From Byssochlamys sp. IMV 00236 (taxonomy: Eukaryota; Ascomycota; Eurotiomycetes; Eurotiales; Thermoascaceae): a stretch of DNA of 21,468 bases. The notes beneath the pieces are model-generated. The model made no database searches, had not been told where the DNA came from, and saw only the letters and a program-made list of their open reading frames with translations. Positions 10,103 to 20,781 of this stretch are shown here, one piece after another (positions within the stretch are counted from its first letter, which is position 1; the number at the start of each line of letters is the position of its first letter). A program made the translations under genes and the position numbers. The stretch spans positions 1 to 21,468 of the forward strand of contig MSJH02000590.1 in NCBI GenBank assembly GCA_001931875.2. Direction: 5' to 3'.

Positions 10103-12730
10103 TGATTAATGATAAAAAAAGGAAAGAAAAAAGATAAATGATCAAATGGACACCCTTAAATAATTTCACACACACGCATGTATATTTTTATAATTTATCC
10201 AGACTTATTTGTGCATTGAGCTCATGCTACTTCTGTAAGCGTGATGACTATGTCAGGTCACTATGAAATTAACACGACAGTCGTTCAGTCTATTGCTCAA
10301 TTTAGTCACGTCGGTTCATTCGAGATGTCTAGTTGCCTTTTTTAAGTTTAATTGATATTTGCGTAAGTTTGGCATGATTACTATATATAGTAATTTTATT
10401 TTTATTGGTCAGCTTAACATCGAAAAGGGGGTCTCGTGTTGACAAGAGAGTTTTTTGTTGTTTGTTATCAAGGTCAATACAGTATTATTTATAGTTTATT
10501 CAACATAATCGGAGATTACAATCACTTTTAAATATATTATACTCTATAGTAAAAACATGACAGTTACTATGAAAAAACATGACAGTTAACTGCACTTTAC
10601 TATTCCCTCTTTATATCATTGAACATGGTAATCTATAATGTTGAAATATTTGCGTGCTATCTGAGATATAAAAATCATGCAGAGAGCTATTGGGGAAGGA
10701 TATATTAAAAAAAGGAGGGCTTAATGCTCATAGACAGTCCGCAATCCCATTCTATAATATTATTCATTATGAAATAACGGGCAGTGAATGAACAGTAGAT
10801 AGTTCCTCATTTTCAAGAAAAGAGTTTGAACAGGGCAATCATTCTCGAGAAAGTCCTTATTCAGTTAAAAATATATGTTCGCGCTCTTAATAGACATCGA
10901 GCAATTCTGTATTGAAATGTTAATTATTATACTTGAATCAATAGTTATATATCTTATTACTATTTAAAATCATAAGACACTCGTAAGTCATTAAAGTGAC
11001 CTTTTGTTTTTCTATTATAAACACCATTAGATGTCATAAAATGTATCAGCAATGATATTCTTTTCTTCTAATTTTCTGTACACATAATGTATAAATCATA
11101 AATATGACTTATAATTATAATTATAGCGCTTCATCTTGCACACTTGTTATTATCATCAAATTTGAGCGTTTGAATTATGATATGTAACACAATCAAGCAA
11201 GGAGATATTTCCTTTTATGGAAAATACTATACCACGCAGAAATGAGTGAGTACAAACATGATCGACGATGCCTGACAGTAAACAAAAAAGATCACGGAAT
11301 AGTTTTTAAATGCTTCTTTAGCTTTATCATTATGAAAATCACGCTTTAGTAATGTTTATTATGTTCTGATTACTTTTTAGCAAAGGAATTATCGTCATTA
11401 TTAAAAACCGAGCAAAAGGCATTATGACTATTATAGACTGAGTTACATCATTTTGATATGTCTATGGCAAGATAATACTATGATTATTTTGATATTGTTA
11501 ACCAGTCAGGTCCTTTAGCTCACGTGAGTTTTATGAATAAGGGTCACGCTTATCCTAAGCATATGGCACCCTGACTTATTAATAATATAAGGAAACTAGA
11601 GTTTAGCTCAGCAGTTGATTAAATAAGAATGATTCTATAAAGAATGACATGCTTTTATTAATAGATTTAAAAATAGGTAACTATAGACTACTTTGTACGA
11701 CCCTTCAAGCACAAAAAAGGCATTTGCACGCAGGCTATGACGAAATACTATCGGATGCGGGTCTTCCGATAAAAATAAATACATCTTTCAAAAGACAGAA
11801 TTTTTAAAATAAAATGCCGCTAAATTGATAACAGGTGTTAAGAGGAGGATCTGAAACATCCCCTGAATGTTCCTGGTTAATCTATTACCAGTAGTTTCTT
11901 TACAGTTTCCCCGCTGCATTTGATTTCGTTCATAGGATCAATTCATGGCCTAGTCATGTGATCGTTTCCCCTTAATTGACCAACTTTAGCGTACTGATTT
12001 AATATCAAGCACATTTTTGCATTGAAGCGTAAATTAGCAGGTTTGATATATCTGTCATGTACATTCTGTGCAGTCTCTATGAACTCTGATGTTGTCCTGA
12101 TTTACTCTTGTAACTGGGGACTTTTTCTTGTTTCGATAAAATCCACGCAAAGTTACTTATTTAGTTCTAATTCAGTTTAAGTATAATCAATGAAGAATAG
12201 ATGATTAATCTATAGAAATTTTGTATTTGAGAATAGTTCTGGCCTTTAGAAATTTGTTGAGCAGTGTCATAAAGAATCATTGGTATCAGAGCTTATAATT
12301 CACTGTAACTGTCGCAACAGTTACTAATTCTTTAAATTGCTCAAATACAATGACTTTTGACAAAAAATATATAGCTAGTTTACTACGTATGTTGCTTATG
12401 GCATCTTTGTTTAGCATTTAGAAGGCGAATGCTATTTGTATTCTAGATACTTGACGCTATGAGTCAATACAAGTATTACGAACAAGTAATATTTACACAT
12501 ATAATACTTGTATCATATTATAAAGAGCTACTTAGATGAATACATTTAATGTTGATGGCCACTTATAACGTCATTGCAATGTATATTTATCTTTTTCAAG
12601 TCATTGTAGTCAACTCTAACCCAAACAGATACTCCAAAGCTCTAAAAAGCTGCACGAAGATTAGAAGAGTGCATTAAGAGTATTATAAACTCACACTATT
12701 TCGTTTCTTTTTATTAATTAGTATATAGTA
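10103..12730. other. AT-rich gene-free region, left part of the desert
   Basis: The first few hundred bases are presumably the promoter of the minus-strand transporter. They hold words such as GTCACGTCGG and GATAA, but nothing convincing as a regulator site. Beyond that I find only short open frames without family resemblance, frequent stops in all frames, and a 22-bp tandem duplication. No tRNA, rRNA or intact transposon is visible. The last stretch before 12730 may be an unrecognisable 5' part of the LINE relic. Confidence 0.6.
10551..10594. repeat. 22-bp tandem duplication
   Basis: Two copies of a 22-bp unit lie head to tail; the first 16 bases (AAAAACATGACAGTTA) are identical in both and the ends differ. 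It includes the word TGACAGTTA twice. It is either a small slippage duplication or a doubled protein-binding site. Confidence 0.7.
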
Positions 12731-13667
12731 TTGGATAAATGTACTGATGCTTATTTCCGTAGAGCACTGCTATCGATGGTGGATCAAGCCCCGCCTCTTT
12801 TAATGAAAGGGGAGATAAGCGTCTTGGAAAACACGAAAAACAGTTCAATTTATACTTTTAAAAAAGACATTCTTATGAGGCATAATTATAGAGCATTTTC
12901 ACTCCAGTTTCGGCCAACTTGTAAACTTGATTGAAACATTTTATAATGCAAGTGTACAGATTCTTAATTGAATCAAGTAAGTGCTCTTATTTTATCTTTC
13001 CCACATAACAGGAATGGTTTACCAAATAACTTTTTTCTTAAGGCTACTTCTTACAGCAATTAACCAGAGCGACGGACTATATGGCTACATGTTCTTCAAT
13101 TCAGGAATCGAGCATCATGTGAAAGCATTAACCTATGCTGACGATATCTGCACCGCCTTGGATAGTGCTTCGATACTCTTTGGTTTCAAATGCAAAATTC
13201 AAGCAAGGCAAGACAAATTCTTTTACTCTGAGTAGCCGCCAGACTGAGCCGCATATAGCATTCCTAGAGCAACATGATGTCGCTGTCTACAACACAGATC
13301 GATCATCAGAACCTTTCTCTTACCTTGAATCCAGCGTAGCCTGTACAGCTAATCAGCGTAAACTAGTAGAAGATCAGCTGTTAACAAAGGTACAACATCA
13401 AGCACAAGTGTACTCTCAATGCCAGATTTTGCTTAAAGGATGTGCAACAGTCATGAATATCCTACTTCTATCTTCAGTTGTTACAATCTACACAGCCATT
13501 CTTCAACGAGCTCCAAAATTCTATTTACACGTTTGTATGGCAGCATAAACGGCCACCGATACCCTTTGATCAGCTATGTCTTCCGATCGCACAAGGTAGT
13601 TTAGGTATTTTAAGCCCACGGTGACATCAAATAGCTGAATTTTTTCGTACATTTTTATACTTCCAGA
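12731..13667 (+). mobile_element. Degraded LINE (non-LTR retrotransposon) reverse transcriptase relic
   Basis: Pieces of a non-LTR reverse transcriptase appear in order on the plus strand but in shifting frames. At about 12760 ALLSMVDQA resembles the segment before the palm. At 12891-12968 there is a helix-like piece, FGQLVNLIETFYNASVQI, ending in a stop. At 13043-13167 the piece includes VKALTYADDICTALDSA, with the YADD catalytic motif. At 13186-13545 SNAKFKQGKTNSF leads into the thumb (RKLVEDQLLTKVQHQAQVYS, then LLKGCATVMNILLLS). From 13519 another frame reads FVWQHKRPPIPFDQLCLPIA and LGILSPR, then a stop and a short tail to 13667. The order and motifs match LINEs abundant in Mucorales. Endonuclease, the rest of the palm and a 3' poly(A) are not recognisable, so it is a dead fragment. 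Confidence 0.85.
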
Positions 13668-16600
13668 GATGATTAGAGAAGGAAAACAGGAAATAAAAGA
13701 TGTGCATTTTGTGAGAACTCAAGTACTGGTTACTTCAGGTTACAAATACTTGTGAGCTTTTGAAGTTTTTATATAATTACACTAATACAATGATATCGTC
13801 TACTGAATTCTATTGTCCATTTATACATAAGCATGATGTATTAAACTTTATAATTCAAGTTTTTTAAAAACATTGTTTATGAACTTCAAATGTGAAATGT
13901 TAATACGCATGTCATACATAAATAGTAATATAGCAACGCGCATAGTCATGACTATATAATACCAGAAGATCTGTGTCTTGCTTTTAGAAAAACGAGCTAT
14001 CATAAGCTATTAAAATAACTCTTTAGAATATATTTCACTTCTGCTTGTCTTCCAGTTTTATCCATACATATAAACTCATAAATAAGACAACAAGCTTACA
14101 AGAAATAACTTTATGGATTATAAGCGCAATAGTATTCGAAGAGAAGCTCTCAATAAACTTGGAGTGCCCTTGTTTCGATTTATTATAGAATTCAAAAGAT
14201 GCCGAAAAATTAACATAAATAATCGCAATCAGGTTATGTTATTTTCTATAGTGTAAATACTGTCTAACACGACTTTAGTTATGTTACAAAATATAGAATA
14301 AATCAAAAGCATAACCAAGCTTTCTACTGTAAATACCCGAGCCCTTAATATCAACAGGTCAATCAGCATTCTTATAGTATATATAGAGATAAAGCAACCT
14401 TATAGATAATATTAAAAAAGATATAGTACAAAAACTACTCTAGGATTTTCAGTTTTATATATAATATATAAAGGTTATTACAAACTAATTGCGATAATCC
14501 ATAATAATAAGACTGGAGTAACGCGTTATTTTGAGCGCCATTTGAAATAAATGTATGCAGATGCTAGCTAGGATCAATGCTTAGTGGCTGTCAAGAGTCT
14601 ATTTCACGTTTTTCTGCTCACAATGGAACGAAGCCGCAGCTCTTGGTGCACAGATACTGATGAAGGCCTGCCACATCTCTACACACACTGTCCCCATAGA
14701 TGTTGTGTTTGGATGTGAGCTCTACTGTATAAAAGTTGTATAAGTACTCATTTGCTGATATATTCGTCCGATAGAGTAACTTACAGCCTTGCTGTTTATA
14801 GGTGTTGCTAAGAAGAGTAGTGCCACTTTTATAAATAATATTAATAGGAAGAGTAATCGTATTTTAAAACTATCAATGAAACTATTACTCATTAGCAACT
14901 GCCTATGCTTACCTTAAAATCTTTCGTTACCAAGCTAGTTATTGATCTGTGATAGCTTTACCACAGAAGTGCCATCCCTTACTTATCAGTGTATCAGCTA
15001 AAGTAAATCGAATAATCAAAACGGATCAAGTTAAATGAGATAACGTTTCAAATGAGCTTTAAAATATGGATCAATCTTAGATATCAATATTACAAATGCC
15101 AGTTTTGCTTCGGTAAATTGTGAAAGAACCATTTGTAGTGTTTATGGCCGCTTTTTTGAGCTAATTTTTAACTGTAGAGTGACTAAAGCTCATGTTAAAG
15201 TTTCAAGTTAAAATAACTAACAATAGCATAAACATCTTTATACAAGTGCCACATAAGCCTTTCATAAGAAGCGTCTAGACTGAAGTAAATATTGGCTGTC
15301 TCAAACACATTGACCTGGCTTCTTTTATGATAGTGCGGACAATTAAGTTGATGGCGGCCGCTGAATATGCTTTTATGCATCAAGTTAAAGAGTGTATTCC
15401 TTTGTTTTGACTCTTGAATATAAACTACTTGTATATCCAGGCTTATAATTTCTTTTATGACATAAAGCTCCTGATAATGTAAACTTATTATTTGAATGGA
15501 AAATAGAAGGTGATTCAGGCTTCTGGTATTTTTGTAAAGTTAATAGTACAATTCTTGTAATGAAAGAATGGTGTTTTTATCAAAATACCTTAAATCAGTT
15601 ATTTATACCTTTTCATATTGGTAGTGTGACAAGCTATCGTTTGAGATAACAATAGAGCTGAAATTAAACTACATTAAACGACGATGCTTGATACATTACT
15701 AGATGCAACACTTTCTAATAATGCAAAAAAGATATATTTTACAATGTAACGTCTTATTCGTTTCAAAATAATAACCGGAATACAAAGTTGCTCTGGTAGC
15801 TCGGGCCACTCAAAAGCTGCTTTATTAGATGTAGATACTGAAAGATTTTGACAAAGAGGCATCTAATACATAGATTCAACTTGAGGCATTACGAATGAAA
15901 ACTGCGTTATACCCATCTATCATAAGGCTTTAGATTTAGTAGCATCGCTATAGAAATTAATACTAAACGTGAACTGCGCTTCATATATAATCAGTAAACG
16001 TTAACGGAAATGTATGTGCTGCTCTTCCATTAGCTAAATACTTGAATACAGTGCGACAAACCACTCAAAAACAAACTCAACAGTAACTACATATTGAGGT
16101 TTTTCTTGCTGACACACTAAATTTCATAGCTCTTAAAGTAGGAAATGTCATATCCCAAACGATGGATTAATGCCATATGGTTTATCTATAAACCTGTAAA
16201 CATTGTAATATTATAGCCACATTTTTGCTTACAATGAGTGAGGTTCTACGTAGTGTAGGTATCTCGACTTAAATTTTATGAGTTACTAGCTCCAAGTATG
16301 CGATGCCAAGCGTCGAGCCATCTATTGTAGCTTAATTTGAGGTCTGATATATTACAGGAAGCATCTATTATAGTCAGGAAGAGAGAATAATGAAAACGAG
16401 ACGTACAATGTGGTCAATTAAGAAAAATAAGAACAGTGGCTCAGTTGTACTGGATATGGTGGAAGCCTGTATAGAATGCACGGGTATCAAGCTTACATAC
16501 TGATGAAACTAGCTATCAATATTATGTTGGTGTGTATCAAAGTTATACGAGGTGTGAACGGTTTATAGTAGCAGTCAAATGGAATAAGCTTTTATTAATA

Positions 16601-17694
16601 ATGAAGCTATAATATATGCTTTTAAACTTTGTTAATCTGTTGAAAATATGATTCTTAGCAAAGCAGTGTACCCATAGCATACTTGAACTACATACTTCAC
16701 AACTACTATTCTCTGGTGAAACAAACACAAAAGCTAGAATGTGTACAAAAAAAGGTGTAGCTTCAATAATATTTACCGTAACACTGCTTTCTCTGTCCTA
16801 GTGATTGATCGGGCCGAAATATTCTGCGCCAAGAATTATACCAATAAATTTAGAATAAATAGTAAAATAAGGGCTCCTTGAAATATAGTTTTTCTATATA
16901 AAGAACACGATAGCTATAAAGTGTGTAGGACAATCCCATTAAAATGAGGATAGACATGAATTAATGCACACACTTTCGGAATGCTGTATTTTTATAAAAG
17001 AATCCTGTTTTAATAAAATACATGCCACTACCATGATTAAAAATAGATTTGAAGTATCTTTTTGATACATGCAACTGTTTAATTGGATCTTTTTTATTCA
17101 CAGCCACATTCATGTTGAATACACAGTTGCAATAATTGCATGACTTTATGACTTATAGCTTTTGTATTGACTTGCTTTCAAGCACGCCATTAGGTTTTAG
17201 CTGCTTTCTTCTCTATTTTTGTATACTTGTTTTAACTTTAAGTTCATGATTTTTTATGCTAAACTATAACAATGCAAGTACGTTTGATCTCTCTGCGGTG
17301 TACAAGAACGGAATGATTTTTTAGGATATATTTGTTCATGTGGTTTTACTGAATCTTAAAAGCAATTAGCTGTTATCTAGAAGCGCCATTCAAAAGAATA
17401 TTTTATACAAACAAATATGTGTGCTACTTCCATGCATTTAATACTAATAGAAAGACACACATATACACACATACATACACTTTCTTATAAATAACAATGA
17501 ACACTATTTTTCTTTATCATAATATTAAAAAAGCGAACTCATTGTTTCATATTTTACTTGCTGAATAATGAAGCAATAAACAACCTTGACTTTACACAAT
17601 TATTGCTTTTAAAAGCTTAATCTATATCCGAGCTACCTGAAACCATTGAGCTATCTGCAACTAGTGTAACAAAAAGAGAGCTTGATTGATACCC
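13668..17694. other. AT-rich gene-free region, right part of the desert
   Basis: About 4 kb with stop codons dense in all frames and only short open frames (about 60 codons) without recognisable motifs. A somewhat less AT-rich patch at about 14560-14720 has a plus-strand reading of about 50 codons after an in-frame stop (a stretch beginning WLSRVYFTFFCSQ), possibly another eroded element. A CA-rich simple stretch occurs near 17454-17480. No tRNA, rRNA, CRISPR-like array or inverted terminal repeat could be recognised by eye. Confidence 0.6.
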
Positions 17695-17700
17695 ACGCGT
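17695..17700. promoter_or_regulatory. MluI cell-cycle box (MCB)-like ACGCGT
   Basis: A palindromic ACGCGT lies 139 bp upstream of the start codon of the AT-hook/WD40 gene, and a second CG-rich word (TCTCGCGGTTGAAA) lies closer to it at about 17788. In fungi MBF binds ACGCGT upstream of G1/S and replication genes. The same hexamer also occurs inside genes and in the desert of this window, so function is only inferred from position. Confidence 0.3.
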
Positions 17701-17839
17701 CCATCGAACCGCACGCACCAGCATAGTTGATGAGTTTTAATAAAATCATAAATTCAATCCATAAAAATCCAAGGGCTGAACACGTCTCTCGCGGTTGAAA
17801 TTTTTTTTTTCTTTCTCCTATTTTTTTTCTCTAAAAAAA

Positions 17840-20396
17840 ATGCCAGAGTTATCAGACCAGACTTACACACAGCCTACTCTAGCAAAAATACCCAATACTG
17901 ACACACCTTCTATATCAGAGGATGACCATCAGATTACTACAAAGACCAAGATTGAATTTGACCAGGATAAACTAAACAGTAATGAAGCTTTACCAACAGC
18001 CATCCTTAACGAAGGCGACGATGATAGAGATGAGAGATCAGTACAACAAGCACAAGACGAGACTGGCATCGATCGTCCCAGAAAAAGAGCAAGATTGGAG
18101 GCACCCACATTCGTACCAAGATCTGACGATTCTGACAGCGAGAGCGAAGAGCCTACCCAACCACAACCTGTACGTCCTCCTGCTAAAAGAAGGGGTCGTC
18201 CGCCAAAACAAAAAAATCAAGAGACAACCAAGGTGGCCAAGACGGCCCCAAGTACACGCGGAAGAGGAAGAGGTCGTAGATCTGCACCTCGACGCGTAAG
18301 GACAACAACCAGACGGATCAAACAAGTTGATTCCGATAGTGATAGCGGTGTTGAAGGCGGCACAGAAAGTGAGAGTGAAACAGAAAGTGACAGTGATAGT
18401 GATAGCGAAGTTGCAGAATTTGAAACTGAGACCAGTGAAGAGTCTGTTACTCGCCGCAAGAGAGCACCAAGAAGAAGAAAGGAGAAAATTGATAGGAACT
18501 TTGTAGAAGTATCTTTAACCAATATCATTAGACGAAGAGATGTAGCTGCTCGTAATCCGAATGCAGTAAAGCCTATCAGAATAATCACTAGATCAAAAAA
18601 GCCATTGAATTACAAAGAAGAAAGTAGTGAGCAAACAATTGGTGATACTGGTCCTGACAGTGAAGGTACCGTTGAAAAGCCAAAGCCTGTTCCAAAGAAA
18701 AAAGGAAGACCTCGCAAGGTTGTAAGCGAACCTAAGAAAACCACACAGATAAAGCCGGATGTAAAGCAGAATATAAAGCAGGACGCATCACGGAAAACGC
18801 GACGAAGGAAAAACAGCTCTACCACTTCAACAGATCCACTTCCTATCATCAGTACGTGGTGAACATATATGGGATAGGTGCAAATACTGAACTTTTTTTT
18901 GCATCTTTAGATAAGGATTATAGCCTCTCTTTTGTTATAGAAGGTCATACTAATATAAATGTACCCGTAAAGGTATCAAAAAATGGTGAAGAAAATCAAT
19001 CTAAAGATATTTGGTGCTGTGAATTTGAACCACATCGTCCTGGACAAGTGCAAACAGATGTGGTAGCATTAGCCGGGTCATACAGTGTACTCTTCTTAGA
19101 TGTGCAGCAAGGTCGATATACCAAAAAATACACACACTCAGAATCTCAAGAAATATTCTATTGCATGGCTTGGACAACCTTGAATATTGACGAAGACTCT
19201 GATAGTTCAAGTGACGAAGATGAGGAAACCTGTAATGTATTAGCTGTGGGAGGAAGACTAGGGTCTATCAAGCTGCTTAATCCTTTACAGAATGAATGTT
19301 ATCGTTATCTCTTTGGGCACAAGGATGCTATTTTAAAGATGGCTTTTAGTGCATCTGAACCAAGATGGTTATTCAGTATGTCATACAAGCGATTGCATTA
19401 TGCTTTATTTTAACATGCTTTTTAGGCGCCTCTGCAGATAAAACAGTACGTCTGTGGGATATTGGCTCACCAACTAGTGCAGCAGATGATTCAATGTAAG
19501 CAAACTGTCTTGCTTTATAGTTTGAGAAACTAACAGGATGATCTTAGGTGTCTTGCAAAATTTGCGTTACCTCAACATTTTGGAGAACCCTCAGCTCTGA
19601 GCGTGTCATTTGACCTTAGCACACTTATCGTTGGTTGTTCGGACGGCAATCTTGTACGCTACTCAATTACAGCCGCTCAATTGAAAAAATTTAGATCCAT
19701 TGTTGAACAGAATGATGAGGAAAGAGTTACAACCATACAGCCAACAGTTATCTATCCATCGGGAGATGAATGGCATGAAGGATATGTAGATGATATACAT
19801 ATTATGGGACAGGATAGCGATGAAAAAGATCCACTATATAATCATGTTGGTAAGAACAGAACTGAAAGGAAAAATAGTTATGCAACGGTTATCTAAAGAC
19901 TACATAGTTTCTCGGGCTGAAGATTTAGAAATTGTCATTTGGGATTTGGCAAAGAGTACACCAAAGGATATAGAGATCTATAAATCACTAAAATGGCCAG
20001 ACTCAGACGGCTCTACTGGCTTACGATTTAAAGTCATAGAAAAGAATGGTATGTGGTACTTGTTGATACCAAGCTCTGATTTCTCATAAAAAAAAAAATA
20101 GGACAAAAGGTACTACTTGCAGGCGATTATGAAGGAGATATACACATTTTCAATGTTGGAGACGGACAAAAAAGTCGAACATTACCCGATAACACCAAAG
20201 AACTATTTCGTCCTGTTAACGTAAGTTGGCTATAATTTCTGTTACACTGAAATTGACCTATATTTCATAGATTCTTTCACATGAAATGTCAAAAGAATTG
20301 ATCAGAGATGTATCTTGCTCAGCTGATACCCGTTCAATTATTGCTGTAGATACTAATAATAATGCTTTCATATGGAGATGTACAGATACAGTTTAG
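17840..20396 (+). CDS. AT-hook and WD40 propeller protein, LRWD1(ORCA)/EED-like
   Basis: This is a probable nuclear chromatin protein. Exons are 17840-18851, 18911-19375, 19426-19495, 19548-19849, 19899-20048, 20102-20220 and 20271-20396, giving 747 residues. Residues 1-337 are disordered and charged. They contain AT-hook cores GRP at 119-121 (KRRGRPPK) and 289-291 (KKKGRPRK), an RGRGRGRR patch at 140-147, and Ser/Asp/Glu runs near 95-104 and 165-205. Residues from about 340 form a WD40 propeller. Landmarks are DIWCCEFEP, IFYCMAWTTL, VLAVGGRLGSIKLLNP, GHKDAI, SASADKTVRLWDIGSP and, at the end, IRDVSCSADTRSIIAVD then FIWRC. By eye this fits the propeller of LRWD1/ORCA (which binds the origin recognition complex and repressive histone marks) and of EED (PRC2). 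I see no leucine-rich repeats, unlike animal LRWD1. The ATG at 17840 follows a pyrimidine-rich leader; there is no in-frame ATG upstream. Confidence 0.85.
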
Positions 20397-20781
20397 AGAA
20401 ATTGATAGGGCACGCAAAAAGAAAAACTATAACCAGCTACGTGAACAAAAATAAACGTAATAATCAATCACTTGTCCTATTGAATACAATTGAACTTTAG
20501 AGTGTTACACGTCAATTATAAGAGCCATGACTCTTACTTTTTATAAGAATTGTGAGGAGATTTCTGGATAATTAATGACACAGGCACAAGTACCTTTGTT
20601 GTGCAAAACAAGTTTCGTGAAACCAGTAAATGTTGCATAAATTGAGATTTACTTCTGCTGAACTTTCATTCTTAGCAAAAGCCACAGAGAGTTTTGCCAT
20701 GAAAAAACATGGTAAGTACGATTTGATTGTTTAAATAATAGATTTTATTGCCTGTCTATGAAATATTTATTTTCTTTACAA
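20397..20781. other. Convergent intergenic region between WD40 and polygalacturonase genes
   Basis: 385 bp of 3' flanking DNA for both neighbours. It holds the WD40 poly(A) candidate and short open frames only. I see no further gene, RNA or repeat. Confidence 0.5.
20450..20455 (+). promoter_or_regulatory. AATAAA poly(A) signal candidate of the WD40 gene
   Basis: This AATAAA is 54 bp after the WD40 gene stop codon, in an A-rich stretch. Confidence 0.4.

Noticed and set aside
10244..10345. Small 33-codon open frame upstream of the transporter
   Set aside because: It starts with an ATG and reads cleanly but is too short, has no motif, and is on the strand opposite the transporter, so it does not act as an upstream ORF.
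15352..15362. NotI-type GCGGCCGC word in AT-rich DNA
   Set aside because: It is an isolated rare word without flanking cloning-site sequence or other sign of an artefact.
15195..16728. Three minus-strand open frames of about 61-62 codons in the desert
   Set aside because: Their length is near what chance gives here, they have no motif, and there is no gene-like context or splice signals joining them.
17689..17702. Resemblance to a SalI cDNA-library adaptor (CCCACGCGTCC)
   Set aside because: The match is short and sits in genomic DNA containing introns on both sides. Chance or the MCB reading is more likely than vector contamination.
17680..17712. tRNA-like word GGTTCGA on the minus strand
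   Set aside because: The flanking bases do not form a T-arm and no matching acceptor or anticodon arm is visible.
17795..17839. Upstream extension of the AT-hook/WD40 gene
   Set aside because: The extra in-frame stretch starts from a TTG, not an ATG, and translates a poly-T pyrimidine leader into Phe/Ser runs. The ATG at 17840 is the natural start.
18038..18849. Minus-strand open frames opposite the AT-hook region, rich in Ser/Leu
   Set aside because: They are shadows of the Ser/Asp/Glu and Arg/Lys codon runs of the sense gene, with low-complexity translation and no domain.
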